Below, one piece after another: positions 1 to 22,350 of a stretch of DNA of 64,000 nt. The notes under the pieces are model-generated. The model saw only the letters and a program-made list of their open reading frames with translations. It was not told the DNA's origin and did not search any database. The translations under genes and the position numbers were made by a program. This DNA is from Gadus chalcogrammus (Eukaryota; Chordata; Actinopteri; Gadiformes; Gadidae), in assembly GCF_026213295.1 (NCBI RefSeq), contig NC_079414.1:18218480-18282479 (forward strand). Reading direction: 5' to 3'. Positions within the stretch are counted from its first letter, which is position 1. Each line of letters opens with the position of its first letter.

Positions 1-82
<82 letters not shown>
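1..82. repeat. (AG)n microsatellite
   Basis: Nearly pure AG dinucleotide repeat running from the left edge of the window, with single-base interruptions such as the C at position 51. It may extend beyond the window. No gene overlaps it. Confidence 0.95.
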
Positions 83-87
<5 letters not shown>

Positions 88-887
88 GAGAGATCGAGGA
101 CATGCATAAAGGCAAAAAGAGAAGAGCAAATATGAACAGCTTTTTTCTTTCTTTTTTTTTTTACATGAAACCAGCAGGAGCATGATGTCCAAGATCACAG
201 TATCCCTGCTTTGCCTACTAGTGTGTATCCTAAAAACCTTTCTGTGTTGTACACATTTTCCAGAGGATAAAGGCTGCCTTTATTATGACAGCCACCTTTC
301 TCCCTTACTGATAAAGAATCGTCCTTTTTTTTGTAGCCCTAGCCCTGATAACAATCATCACTTGACAGTGGGAGGAACATAAAACGCTGGGACTCCTTAC
401 ACCTCTATGGGATCTGGCTCATATCTGTCTTCCAGACACACCAGCCATTCTCCCAGACCTATGCAGTGAAGACAGTAGGTAGATGGACGGATAGATATAT
501 ACATAGATAGATAATGCTGAGAATCTACTGATTTGGCAACGTAAACTGGATCACTATCCCCCTCGCCCCCCGTGTTTCCATTCTCCAATCCAGTGTTGCC
601 TTTTGCTAGGGCTAATCTCGCTGACTCACATGTGCGTGTGTGAATGGACGGTCGGAGGGACAGAGTGAAAAGAGAGAGAGAGAGAGAAAAAGAGAGAGAA
701 ATGGGGGGGGGGGGGGGGGGGGTGAAAGAGGGCAGGGCAGAGGGCTTGGGGGTTGTGGGGGGACAGAGCGTCACCACCAATCTGCCTCACTTCAGTAGTA
801 CCAAAGAGAAGGAGGTGAGGAGAAGGGGGAGGAGGAGGATGAGGAGGGGGGAGAGAGACACACCACACCAGCCATCTTATTTCTCAG

Positions 888-918
<31 letters not shown>

Positions 919-3731
919 ACTGCTGCAACAGCCTTTGTTGCTATGACGACCCAAGCCGATGAGCTCATAGCTTGCTGCCCTTCGAGTGGCGTTTCCTTAA
1001 AGGGCCAGACACGAGAGATATATTGGTGGATGGAGCAGACACGAGGCCGACCAATGCTGTCTGAATGCGTTGATATGTAATAATACGGCGCGTGCTACTC
1101 GAGTCATTGACGACGTGTTTTGTTTTTGACAATGCTGCAAAGCCATGATGTTAGCAGCAAATGCTGGACGCATACGCGGATGATAAAATATCATTTATAT
1201 TTAACATCTACATAGGAGACATCTAAATAAAGCAGTTATTATATTTTAGAGAAACACTTCCTTTAGATCTATTTAGTATTTATAGGCCTATAACTTATTA
1301 TACAAATGTCTACACAAGGTGTAGGACACACTTTGGAATAAAGGTATTCCAATTAAATAAATGGAGTAGGACAAACCAAACTAACAATTTTGATAAGTAC
1401 ATTTTCACATTTGAATTGCATAACATTCGAACAGCATCCAATTGCATTCAAACTGTCTCTTTGTCAGTGAGATACTATTAAATGACTACACGCTGCGGAT
1501 TTCATTCCATTTCACCTTCGACCCACTTTCGTTCAAACAGTGATCCGGACTGCCCTCTAGTGGGCCACAGCCGACACCTGCCATCCCAGGGACCAACCAG
1601 CTGAATAGACAAATGTGGGACTTGTTGAAGTGCTAGAGGCCCCACACAACACATTAAGAAATATAGTCAAACCTGCCGCTGTTGCCTTCCGTTTCCACCA
1701 ATTCTCCAATAGGACACTCCTTTTCCTTCCTTTAGCTTGTATCTCCCCCCTCTTACCGCCCCAAGCATATTTCCTCCTTCCTGTGTAAAAGCTGAAAGTC
1801 TCTCCATATGTATTCAGAGTTAAGTCAAAGAGGACTTATGACAATAACTTTATTATACTGTTATCACAATTGACATGGCACATAGTTTGCCGTTTTTTTT
1901 TAATGAGCGGATCTCTCCAGTCTATAAAATGAGCAACTGGGATAAATATAAAAATATTTATCTTATTAAAGCCCTTGTTGATTCATTATGTTCAAGATGT
2001 CATAATCTCAAAGCAAAGCAAAAAAGTATTAATTTCAGATTTTGACAAATAAACAATTTCACATGCAGATGTATTATGTAGGCTAGCATAATGTGTAATG
2101 GATGACCCATTACGTGGTGTGGTGAGCTATTAGCTATAAGACAAACATTCCAACGCTTATCGTCGTCAGCTTCATTTGCCACTTCTTCCCAGCTAGCTGC
2201 TGGTGTGAGACAATACCAGCCACACAAAAGCTTTAGCTTATCACAAGCTAACACTCAACACCTAAAGTCTAAGTTGGATTGCTACGCATCACAATACCTT
2301 GTCTTCTAGCCAAGACTGTACTAAGTAGATTATAAGATGTATACATAACGATTGTGTGGAAAAAAATCTAATCGCCCAGGCCTACACTTAAATGTTGTTG
2401 CTTTACCTTTACTACATTTTATATAATCTGATAGTTTTTCTGGATCGGTATGCCCTTTTGATGCTCAGTTATTCTGAACAAATGAAAAGGCATTTGGTTT
2501 GAGGATTAAATATCGACTGTTGTGGCTGATTTCTCTGCATACTGGGCACATGTGCATGCTGGCACACAGACAGTATATCCGCTTCAGTTACGACAAGTAT
2601 TGCTGTCACATCATATGTCCAAGCGTGTGAACCATCATGTTTGTATATTTTATTGCCGAAAGCATGATAGATAACTAGATTATGAGAACTAAAAATGAAA
2701 CATGCAGGTGCATATCTTTTTTTTATACCAACTGGAGTTGAGTGATGACAAAATGTTTAACTTGTCTAGTAGGGCTAGTTCAGACTAGTTTGGAACAATT
2801 TCCAGTGTGAACCGGAGAACAGTGCTTTTATAAAGTTGCCTCAAGTTTCCAGATTCAATGTTCTTCTGAAGTTTCATATAAAATAGCTTATGGATGGATA
2901 GAGGAATCTGACAGAATCATAACATGAATAAGTCAATCTTCTGAATATTCTCCTTTGTTTACAATGGCCGACCATCTAAATGATCTATCCCTATCTGTTG
3001 TGATGTAATCACAGTAGGCCTTCTAAAAAAAAAAGCCTGTTTAGAGGTGATATGGTGGTATAAACAGCTGTATTGTTGGCATAACACCTTCACTTCAACA
3101 CTGACAAGATATTATAGTCCTTATAATCCAGGTCCAGAGGTGGTTTCATGTTAGGAGCCTATAGGAACTTTTATCATTAAATCATCTTATCACAACTTCA
3201 CTATCATCTGTCACATCAAAGTCATTATTATCCCCAATAGTACTCTTGCCCACTTGCTGGCCTATGGCATTTCAAACATCAGGCCTGTCCTCAACAACAG
3301 AACTTATCTCATTGCGAAGTATTGTAATTTATGATACAACAATACGATCTTATTTTACAAAATTATATTGACAACATTTAAGCTTCAACCACACCGAAAA
3401 TCTGGTAGGCTCGAGGGCCGAGGCTGATCTAGAGCCAGGCTCGAGGCTGATCTAGAGCCAGGCTCGAGGCTGATCTAGAGCCAGACTCTTAATATATTTG
3501 GTCACTACCGCCTCCTGATTGTTGTAATTATTATTTCCTGTAAACTGTTATCTTGTAGGCTACGCTAATATTATCAAAAGGCCTGCTACTATGGTTTTAA
3601 TCTTGTTTTCAGTGTGAGGAGAGAAGAGGATAGCTGTAGAAACATGTTTTTCAACCAGTGATATTAGAAGTGTTCATAACACGCATAAAGCAACTGTAGT
3701 GTCACGACGTGTTGAAGACCGATGGGCCTAC
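83..3731. other. Non-coding stretch, probably stox2 intron 1
   Basis: No convincing exon was found. The stretch holds purine-rich low-complexity sequence at 660-860, including a run of about 20 G near 703-722 and imperfect GGA repeats. A CTG/CTA trinucleotide run lies at about 893-930. A 23-bp tandem repeat lies at 3421-3485. The words near 2365-2385 resemble the end of a dispersed teleost repeat that recurs at 30650 and 34435. Because the storkhead-box exon at 3732-4062 ends in a splice donor and no further exon of that gene is recognisable here, the region is most simply its first intron. Confidence 0.5.
3421..3485. repeat. 23-bp minisatellite, about 2.8 copies
   Basis: A 23-bp unit containing GATCTAGAGCC and GGCTCGAGG repeats at 3421-3443, 3444-3466 and 3467-3485 with almost no divergence. 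A shorter related stretch precedes it from about 3409. No coding role is visible. Confidence 0.85.
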
Positions 3732-4062
3732 CTATACACTTGATGAGGAACCCTGCAGGTGGGCTGAGGACCCGTCGTGCCCATCCGTTCCTGAGGACGT
3801 CAAGGTGCTCTTCCTTCCCTTGGACGAGAAGCACATGCTGGTCTATCCAGCCCAGGCAGAATATCTCAGACAAAGCATGCATCATGCCCTTATTCCAGAA
3901 GTGCTGCATGTTTGCAGCTTTGAAATCTGCAAATATCTCATAGCCTGTGAGACGCTTTAACTTTTCTGAAGGCTTGTTGGATGTTGTGTCCTCTCGATCC
4001 CCACGGACGCGCGACAGCACCAAGGCTATTGCATTGGGTGCTATCTGGAAACACTTAGCCAT
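3732..4062 (-). CDS. stox2: Storkhead-box protein, N-terminal coding exon (partial gene)
   Basis: This single exon of 110 codons plus one base begins at the ATG at 4062 and ends in a GT donor (CTATAG/GTAGG on the minus strand). Its peptide matches the first exon of the storkhead-box family. It starts MAKCFQIAPNAIALVLSRV, then carries the blocks YEIFADFKAANMQHFWNK, GWIDQHVLLVQGKEEHLDVL and a final WARRVLSPPAGF motif. The winged-helix domain and the long C-terminal part are not in the window, so the gene must continue to the left. Storkhead-box proteins are nuclear DNA-binding regulators. I prefer stox2 over stox1 because human STOX2 lies at 4q35 near CASP3 and FRG1, which are also here; the peptide alone does not decide. 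A longer reading frame upstream begins at TTG, not ATG. Confidence 0.8.
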
Positions 4063-5757
4063 GGGGGTAAACAAATCGCCCGTAACCGCTGGAAGTCGTT
4101 ATACGCGCGTTGTTAACTTTATTTTACGATGCGTCCTACTACAAATAGTTGCCGAGCTGCAGCCAAACTAGCTTGTTTCAAGTTGACCGAGCTTCCAAAG
4201 TAAACTGAATACACTTCCATATAAACCGATTCGGTGAACGTTCCGTCTGATGATAAGAAATTACATGAAAAACAGAGCAATTAAGCGTCCCTCCAGTTTC
4301 GGCCTATCAAAGAGAAAAGTAGACGGATTGTTGGGTTGCCGCTCCAAGTGATGACCTCATCCTTGCCCGTGAACACGTTCATCACACCAGGTAGCCTCGG
4401 ACTGGAGGCAACCTGCGCAAAGTGCGGAAATGGCGCGAGCGCGACCGTTGGAGGCCTACAGCAGAATACGTCAGTATAAATCAGACTGGGAAAAATCATT
4501 ATGGATGAAAACCGAAGTCAGGGAAGAGGACAGCCCATAACTAGCGATACTATGTCAGCAAGTCCAGTGTGCTACGACATTATTCATTTGTTTACACATG
4601 TAGGCCTAATTAATTGCTAAGATTTTAGAAACAAGCAAATATAGCTGAACATTATTATCCATCTTTAAAGCTTGAGTGTGTAATGCTAACATTTTGTGGC
4701 TGAAAACTATTTTGTCTTTGCGAGTCCTATCTCATTGAAAGCAGGCATCTTACTGTCTACCGGGATACTCAAACCAATTGCACGTTATGCATATAAAGCT
4801 GATGTAGGCTATACATAAAAACACCAATCCATAAAATTGTCTTACTTTATTCTAAGCTTGGACAAATATTAAAGCATCATGAGAAACCTGAGCAATTATA
4901 AATACACCAATACAGTCGGATATTACATGTAAATATGACTCTGCATTGCGTACAACCAACCTATAACCCAATACATGCATTGCAAGATAAAGTCGTACAG
5001 GTGGAGGACCATATTGCTGCAGACATTACCCCTGAATGTCAAGAGCAAACAGCACCATAGGCAGAGTGATTATAAGTCAGTACCATGTCCAGGGAAGGAC
5101 CAATCAAAAAACACATCACATGGTCCCCTGAAAATATTCGGCTTCGTACATTGCAACCAACGTAGGCCTACATGATTATCTACTGGCTGGCTACGCAGAA
5201 ATATTAGGGAAACTCCTGCTGATTCTGTGCGGTGAAGTACAATACAACACGATGACTATATAGAGAGCATGCATGAAGAAGATCAGACAGCCAGGCCTGC
5301 TTCAATGGGCCATTTTGACGAGGGTGTATCTTAACGAAGTCTGGCTGATTGTTCACATTTCGGTAGCCTTCCCAACAGGCTTCCGAATAGCTTTGACTGT
5401 CAAATAAAAGCAAAGTAGCCTAACAAAATAAAAATATGAGTACATGTTTTTTGTGTAGAAAAGTGAAAAGGTGTGACAAAAATAGCATGAAAAGTATTTA
5501 ACAGCCACAGCAGTATATTCCCAAAACATTGTAGATTGCTATGAGGAGTTCTTCGGGAAGATACATGTAGAAACAGGTAACGTTAGGCCTATGCATCCCA
5601 AATAGCAACCACCGTTTTGAGCACAACGCCTACTTTTACAAACATAATTTCAGTCAAATGTACAAGAAAACCTCAAAAGCAGTAAACGTATCCTATATCA
5701 TTTCACCATCACATAAACACGAAATGTGTTTAGAACATTATTTTCTTAATAACAACA
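4063..5757. other. Intergenic region between stox2 exon 1 and casp3
   Basis: No exon is recognised. The first few hundred bases beyond 4063 (GC-richer around 4330-4460) are the likely 5' UTR and promoter side of the storkhead-box gene. The other end is the 3' side of casp3. A minus-strand AATAAA at 4846-4851 is a possible but distant casp3 polyadenylation signal, about 0.9 kb past the stop codon. Confidence 0.5.
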
Positions 5758-8700
5758 TCAGGGGGTAAAATACATCTCCTTGGTCAGCATCGACACAATG
5801 CAGGGAATTTGTTTTTTAGCATCAAAGCCCGGGTCGTTGGTGGCAGACACGAACTCTACCGCCACCTTGTGGTTCACTCGTGTCAGGATGTGTTGCAGCT
5901 CCAACTCCTTTGCGTATTTTGCGACCATCTCACACAGTGACTGTATAAACCAGGAGCCGCTTGTAGTATTTCTCCACGAATAGTAACCTGCAGAAGCATG
6001 TGTAGCAGAATGAGCGTTGAGGTTTGAAACAAAGGGATACAAGGGCAGTTTGCAAATCCTACTGCTTCTTACAACCTGCCAACAATATTCTCAAGTCAGC
6101 AAAGACGTAGTGCCCTGTAAGCAGTGATGTAACGCGTTAATCAGTAACGCGTTACTGGCCTCGGACCACTTTTTTCAGTAAAGAGTAATCTAACGCGTTA
6201 CTATTTCCAAACCAGTAATCAGATTAAAGTTACTCACTATTTTTTTACCGGATCACTGATTGGCGTTTAGAGCGATGGAGTGGTGTGTGTGTGCCTGTCT
6301 GTGTGAGAGTGCGTGTGCATGTACCTTTAGCTAAAAGGTGTTTAAGTGGGTTTTGCCTCATTGTCTGCAGCCTAAAACCCAAACACAGGCTACCTATCAA
6401 AATCTGGATGCATTGAATTATAGTAATCTCAGGGATAGGAGGTATTATTATTATTAGGTAATTCAGATACATATAATCAATCAGTATGGGTTATGCATTC
6501 TGCTCAAGGATGCATACATATAGTCTGTTGACATGGGTATCAAACCAAGTACCCTTTGGCTGGAAGGTGAACACCTCCGGCCACTAGACTAGACCCAACC
6601 ATACCAGGACCCTACCTGGGGCTGTGGAGTACGCATAGAGGAAGTCGGCCTCCACAGGGATCTTTGCTGTGCCGTAATCCGGTCCGCTGTCCGTTTCAAT
6701 CCCCCCATCCAGTTCTGTGCCTCGGCAGGCCTGACCCGCAACAGGAGTACCATCACACACAATGAGATAACATGTCGTGCACGTCTTATATACAAAACTG
6801 AGTAGGGGGGACGTTGAATTTTTTAAAGATCTTCTATAGAAATACATTTAGTAGAAAGGGCACATCTAGACCATATTTAACCATGATACACATTGTCCAG
6901 TAAAAAAAACAGCTTAAGTTTGGAACCATTAAAGACGATCAAAAAAGTAAAATGCTAACTGTGTTAACAGCAGCTGTCTTATCATACCACTCCACTTATG
7001 TGAAAATGATTCTCTCTGTCAGTACTCTGTGGTGCATTTCATCATTCGAATTTAAAAAAAAATATATATAGATTTCTTCTACATTCACTTTATCTATGGG
7101 GGTTATGTCATGATTGAATGTGATAGTGTGCGTAATGAGTCAGACTCTCTCTGTCTCCACAGGCCTGACCAATCCGCTTCAACTATGTTAATTCAAAGTG
7201 TAGGACACGCCCCTCAAGTTATTAACCCCTGGCCTTGTTGGAAGAACAATAAACTAGCTTCAAATTTAATATTTCTGAGTTTCATTACTTTACATGAAAT
7301 CCATTACGATGTATGTAGGACCTACTGCATAGACTGGACCTCAAGACAGGGGAATAGAGAAGACAACATTGCCATACCTGAATGAAGAAAAGTTTGGGTT
7401 TCCCCACCAGGGACCTGCACTGGTCGCCCCGGAAGAGGGAGGTGAGGCTCCTGAGTTCCAGGGGGCCGTCGGTGCCGAAGAACACGCCGTCGTCGCCGTG
7501 GCTCAACAAGACACAGATAAAGGACGCAGAGTCACCGTGGTCGTCACCCGCCGCTGAAAGACGAATGGGTTTATTATGTTAGACGCTTTATTCCAAAAAG
7601 AGCCTCCTAACAGTAACTTACGGTGATATCAGAAACCGGTCATTAGGAAGCAGTTACGGGGGTTAGGGCATCTTGCTCAAGGATTATTACAGGTAGGCTG
7701 CGGACCTTTGTACCTTTCTGCTGGGAGTAGAAACCCTAGGCCGCAGCCGCTACACTTTTCGGCCCCAAATGAGCAGTACATATGCAATGTGTATTTGCAA
7801 CATAGATTTAAATATAACCACGAGTAGCAATATTAAAAAAACATAATAATATAGAGTAATAGACACGTTAACATTCAGTTGTAAACAAGTGTATACATTT
7901 AGACAATCGAGAGACTTTGCAGTTGGTGATTGTGCTTTTTTTTCCAACCGTGTGACTGCACAACACTTACTTACCAGAACTTAAAACCTGTTGGATCTGG
8001 TCAATGCTCTGGTCATTGTACACCTTTACTTTGTAGCCCAACTTTTTAAACACCTGCATTGCATTGCCTGCATCCATGTCTGTACCATTACGTTGATTCA
8101 TGCCTTTAGATCCAGAAAGAATAGAAAGGATTATTTCACAATACAATAGAACAGAAAATTGTAAGATGTTAATAAATACTGCATATTGTAAATACTGCAC
8201 AGTTCAAATCTAGAATATTTACCTTTAGTCAAAGGGCTACATCAATACAAAGACAATTTATGTAATTTGTATATATTTGCCCCGATCTTAAAGTTTATAT
8301 ACAAGCATGAAAATACTAGTCATTATGATACTGATGCATATTACTGTATATGGTTTGTTTATAGGCTATGCCTTGTGGGTTCAGTTTTTTGATCAATGAC
8401 GCAAGTGCAAAAAGACACGTCAGCTGCAGAATCTATAAACAGTTGGAATAAACACATTAAGTCCTGTCCAAACAGTGAGGCTAGATGAATACCAGTTCTT
8501 CTGTCGAAGTTCTTGTTGTTGATGATGATACAGCGGCCAATGCAGGGGTAGTTGAGACTGTATCTGAAGCTTTGGACGTTCGGCTTCGAGTCAACATCCA
8601 TGGATCCCGGAGTAACCGAAGACGCCTGTAAGCTGAACAAAGATAGTCCGAAATACAAATGCGGAAACATTATTTTTTGAAAACAAAAGCAGACGAGCAG

Positions 8701-8996
8701 TTGTACAAATGTCGAATCTATAAGTTGATGTTGTGCTGTATCATACAAAACAGCGGTTTTATATCATACAATACAGCACGCCAGTTTCCCAGGTAGCATA
8801 TTAAATATTAAATTGGCTAAACTATGGACTATTCGAAAACTACATCATCACTATATTTCTTAAAGTAGCTTTATGAAAAAACTTTCAGGATCCAAAAAAT
8901 AATAATAAAGAACCGTATGATAATACTCTCTTACTCTTGTTCCCCGCACTTCTTCGCGTCTGGGCAATCAACTCCTCCATTGCCGTTTGCAGACAT
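5758..8996 (-). CDS. casp3: Caspase-3, complete, 6 coding exons, 283 aa
   Basis: Executioner cysteine protease of apoptosis that cuts after DEVD-type sites. Coding exons on the minus strand: 8996-8935, 8632-8493, 8103-7975, 7553-7378, 6730-6616, 5987-5758. They total 852 nt and phase is kept at every junction. The protein is 283 aa (human caspase-3 is 277). Catalytic His is about residue 128 (LLSHGDDG) and catalytic Cys about residue 171 in QACRG. The linker site IETD/S at about 180-184 fits initiator-caspase cleavage between large and small subunits. A GSMD site near residue 33 fits propeptide removal. The small subunit carries YYSWRN and GSWFIQSLC and ends [12 protein letters not shown]. 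The short prodomain lacks CARD or DED motifs, as expected for an executioner. Exon 2 has two in-line acceptor AGs seven bases apart, and only the upstream one keeps frame. Teleosts may have two casp3 copies; I cannot say whether this is a or b. Confidence 0.96.
6125..6245. repeat. Fragment of dispersed teleost repeat (AACGCGTTAC-type)
   Basis: Lies inside the last casp3 intron. It contains several copies of the word AACGCGTTAC separated by AT-rich sequence, including TAACGCGTTAATCAGTAACG near the start. This pattern is familiar from a high-copy non-autonomous element in fish. I could not define both ends or a target-site duplication. Confidence 0.5.
6495..6600 (-). mobile_element. tRNA-derived SINE fragment, reverse orientation
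   Basis: On the minus strand the stretch begins with an A-box-like segment (CTAGTGGCCGGAGGTGTTC), followed by a B-box-like GGTTTGATACC and then CCTTGAGCAGAATGCATAACC. The last segment matches the conserved post-box region of fish tRNA-derived SINEs. It sits in the last casp3 intron, about 15 bases from the upstream exon's donor site. Confidence 0.55.
7655..7745. mobile_element. Possible SINE remnant in casp3 intron
   Basis: Contains CTTGCTCAAGG followed by a GC-richer block ending in an imperfect B-box-like stretch. This is the arrangement seen in reverse-oriented fish SINEs. It is diverged, and the boundaries are estimates. Confidence 0.35.
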
Positions 8997-10290
8997 GTTT
9001 CTTTAAGAGCTTATTGATTTGAAAGATAAGAAACGACTGGACTCGAAAGATAAGAAAGGAACTGTAGACTTATGTTTTAAGGCGGCTGCCCGTGTGTTCG
9101 CCTTCCTGGTTGGTCTTTGTTGTGAACGCCCCGGCGTAAACAATCGATGCTGTCCTCGTTGCAGGCAGCTCGCTCTGATCTCTCTCTCCCTCTCTCCCGT
9201 GCACGCCGTTATGTCGCGGTCACGCGAGAGTGGCAGTGGTATTCTCGAGTCACGTGGCCAAATGCCAAGAACATACCATGCAGACTATAAAGCACCCTGC
9301 AATTTTTTTTTTTTACCGTTCTTCTACCAACTTAATATTCGTTATTTGGTGTACCTAGTCATCCCACTACAACTAACTATTATAGTGCCTGTGCTCCTAC
9401 GTATTTATAGTCGTAAAACCTGTCTAGCGACACTGGTTATTTGCTTCATTGCATGTAATGTTCTGTACTAGCCATGTGTTCACTGAGGGTTTGTGACACG
9501 AGTAGAATGAGACATCTCGTGCGATGAATTCAAAAAAGCTGCGTCATAGAAGTTCTCATGAACAAAAGATAATGCACTGCATTTTAATAAACACATTTCA
9601 AGTGAATCTAGCTCGAGTGTGCGACCCAATCTCAAGGAAATAATTTAAATAGGCAGAGCTATATAAAACACTTCACAAAACACTTGTTACTATATGCATC
9701 CTTTACTATAGACATGGCATGAACATTGTTCCTACAAACGGTAGGTTAGGAAATAAACAACCATTTTACAAGATCTAAATATAAAATATTCAGTTGTATA
9801 TGGCCAATTTAGCCCACACAATGTGTTCCTTATGATGTTTAGTATTCTACAACGATTGTGCAATACAATCAATTAAACATAAACAATGTATGTGATTTGC
9901 TGTGATAAAATACCAATTACAAATGATTGTACAATGATACAATGATTGTAAAGATACTTCATATTTTTGTGTTTGGACATAAAATAGGACTAAGAAATGT
10001 AGGGAAGCAAAAACATGTCGCATACAGAATAGACAAATTGATAGAGGAGCAAGACTGTAAAGGAAAAGTAAAAAAAACCAAAGACACAAATTCCCGGCAA
10101 GACTAATAACTGCTACACAAGATCATTTATATAGAAAATTAAAAGGAAAAACATGAGTAGGACATTGAATACAACTAATTGTTCGATTGTGTTCAACACA
10201 CTTTATGCTTTACAGAAAGGGACACACAACTATACTAATGAAGACAATCTTTCATTATAAAGAGCTAGCCCAGCTAGTAGTTAATTCACG

Positions 10291-10313
10291 CGCGCACACA
10301 CACACGCACACGC

Positions 10314-10387
<74 letters not shown>
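10291..10387. repeat. (CA)n microsatellite
   Basis: Imperfect at the left end (CGCACACGCACA variants), then pure CA for roughly 70 bases. Located between casp3 and osbp. Confidence 0.95.
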
Positions 10388-10388
<1 letters not shown>

Positions 10389-11331
10389 AACATTCTATAA
10401 CTTCTTTTTCCAAAATTTGTGTTTAAGTACACTTTTAATATAAAACAGCTCTCCAATCATCGATCAAACTTGATTGAAAACAAGGAGCACACAGTTAAAA
10501 CTATCACTCCACACAAAGTATTTCCAATCAAATGTATACATCACTAGGATAGAATATAATAATCTGAATTTTCTTCTATAAATACATAATATTAGGTTTC
10601 AGGAAGGACATGTGAAATGTAAACTGAAAGAAAAATAAGAATAGAAGATTTAAAACAAATATATTTTAAATCTAATATTTACCCTCCTGAAAACACACAC
10701 ACACACACTTCTACATGAACATATACATTTTCCCTCAGAGACTTATAGGATAATGCTATAGGTTAAACTACAAACAGACGATTGCAATTTGTGTACAGTC
10801 AAGAGAGATGCAGGTCAAAAACATAGTTGTGCAAAAAAGTGTTAAGGCTTTGATATACTTCAAACAAATTCGTAATCGGCGTGTGCAGGGTACTCAAATA
10901 GTCAACATTTTCCCCACAAGCCCCTGACACACACCACTGCCTGCAACTGGTCGACAATGACACTTGAATGATTGCGTCTTACCGTGATATGCGCATTAGT
11001 CAAACCCACTGAATATATTGCACCTTGCTGAAATCTGTGTGATCAACAGCCTATGTGAACACGCAGATTTAGATTTTGTTTGATGTACTTCGGGGCCTTA
11101 ACTGCCACAGTGAGTCTTGTTTTGCAGAGGAAGAGGATGTCCCTACTCTAAGTCTAATATCTAAGTGGTAGTAATCTCATGTAGGTGGTGATTTCCCCCA
11201 TTGCTATGTTAAACTCAGAGGGTAGTTTCTTTATATTTTGAAAAACTGTAAACAACAATTACAGATGGGTTGTTGATCTAGTACAAGTGTGTACATTTAT
11301 CATTAAAAAAAAAAAGGTATTGAGGCCATTG

Positions 11332-11337
11332 TTTATT
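11332..11337 (-). terminator. Candidate polyadenylation signal of osbp
   Basis: AATAAA on the minus strand, about 250 bases downstream of the osbp stop codon. It is the nearest canonical hexamer I noticed. Use is not shown by sequence alone. Confidence 0.35.
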
Positions 11338-11588
11338 TTCACACGGCAGTATTCAACTTTTCAACCTAGAACTTTTCCTGTGTGGTCATTAGAATCTATT
11401 CTACCCTCTCACTTCCTCATTCTCATAAACCAGGGCTTTAGAAAATGAAAATGGAAGTAATTGTGCTTTTCTCAGAGGGACCCTGTACATATCATCTGGT
11501 TAATCCTCTTTGTCTCTCTCCTCTAGTGTGTGTACTGTATCTGCATCCGCTCCGCAGCAGGGAGTAGAGGGGTGGTTAGCTTCCTCCA

Positions 11589-20779
<9,191 letters not shown>

Positions 20780-22350
20780 CTCTAAACCTCTTGGCGTTAA
20801 TTTGTGGTCCTACGCCCTGTTGAGATTAAAAGCAAAAATGTTTTTTCACCAGTTATCAGGAAGTTGTACTGTACTACAGATTGTGCCAATTGTTAGTCAG
20901 CGGCGATGTATGTTTAGTACGATAACGATAATAGATAGATCTATTGCAGTTTATACTAGACGTATTGTCATATTATAAATCAAAATAAATTCGTGTAAAA
21001 CGAGTGGTTGTACAATTCTACAACATACATCGTTGATGTTATATTATAATTTTATTGTGCGGGTCGTGTTGTATGAGTAATGATAACGTTACTGATCAGT
21101 GACAGCGTAACGTTACTGATGATCAGTAATCAAAGTTTGGTCTGACCACAATAATGTAAATTGCTGTATGTACGGCTTCTGTTTATAATGATATTTGGGA
21201 GCCTAGCTTACATGGCCTGGTTGTGAATACAGCAACTTTATGGACACTGGCTACTACTAGATAATCTGTTTAACGGACTCTAGAAAATATATACCAATCG
21301 TGTGCTGAAACATCAGGCTATCCAAGTCACCGGCATGGCATAAAAGACACAATCCGTATAGATAACGATTAACCTGTGTCATGAGTTGGGAAGTGAACTG
21401 TAGATTACAAATACTAGGAGTTTCCCGTTAGCTTGTTGTAGGTTACCAACATAATCATTAGCCATTAAAGATAGCTTGACGTAAAGTTACAGACTAAAAC
21501 ATCACAATACGAACGGTTCAGTTTAACTACACAATTTGTGGTTTCTTGCCACAGCCCATTCCATTTGCATTCAATATAGTTACCTTAGAGCTCGGCCATT
21601 AAACGCGATCTTATTTTCAGCTGATGCTAATGTTAGCTTAGTACCTTCCACATAAAGTGTACTGCAACAGCTAGCCGCACCAGTTAGTTCCGTTATAGAG
21701 CAAACCTTTAAATAACATGACATGGGTACATTTGAGATATCCCTAAAAACCTAAATTGTATTCGTTATCTAAATAATTTAATGCACGTTGGCAGTGCACT
21801 AATATATACCTTATTTGGATTGTATACATATCAATTAACTTTAAAACTTGTTTCTAACATTTCAGTTAAATTATAAAGCAATTTATTTTTTCCTGATCTA
21901 CATTTTATTATAAAATGGAATGAGAAGTCTTTTGGCAACCTATTCGAGGCAGCTACTCGTTTTATTGACTGATTTTTTTTTACAACCCTTACATTTTTCT
22001 GGTAGTCAGGTCCCGATGAAGTTGGTGTTTTATTATTCTAGTCTATCAAAATATATTAACCTACCATTCAAGATAAGTCATTTATAAAAAAAATAATTTA
22101 AAGTACATACAATTTATGCTGTTTTAACCAATTGCATAGTAACCACTTCTTTGGCAATAAGACATGTGTAATGGAAAAGCTATTATTCACACCACTCTTG
22201 AGGTAAAAAAACAACAACATTCTTTGGTTAAATGATTTTATTGGACCATTTCAACAACATAAATGTACTTGTTACAACTGAACGTTTTAACAGAATTCTA
22301 CTTAAAATATCATCTCACGTTTCGTTAGGTAAGTAGCATACACTCTTAGC
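20780..22350. other. Intergenic region between osbp promoter and sart1 3' end
   Basis: AT-rich and without recognisable exons. The segment next to 20780 must hold the osbp 5' UTR and promoter. A cluster at about 21080-21130 repeats TAACGTTACTGAT and includes the palindrome ACTGATCAGT. The right end is the sart1 3' UTR. Confidence 0.5.
22237..22242 (-). terminator. Polyadenylation signal of sart1
   Basis: AATAAA on the minus strand, about 110 bases after the sart1 stop codon. It is the first canonical hexamer downstream, so the 3' UTR would be short. Confidence 0.6.

Larger units (their letters stand above)
8997..11588. other. Intergenic region, casp3 promoter side and osbp 3' side
   Basis: The part next to casp3 (about 9000-9270) is GC-richer and likely holds the casp3 promoter. 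A plus-strand open frame at 9019-9471 has no recognisable family and is not called. The rest is AT-rich with a CA microsatellite at 10291-10387. A minus-strand AATAAA at 11332-11337 is a candidate osbp polyadenylation signal, about 250 bases after the stop codon. Confidence 0.5.

Noticed and set aside
3709..3960. Plus-strand frames over the storkhead-box exon
   Set aside because: Antisense shadows; the minus frame matches the protein family and ends in a donor.
9019..9471. Plus-strand open frame of 150 codons upstream of casp3
   Set aside because: No recognisable family, no splice support, and it overlaps the casp3 promoter side with low-complexity T runs. Most likely chance.
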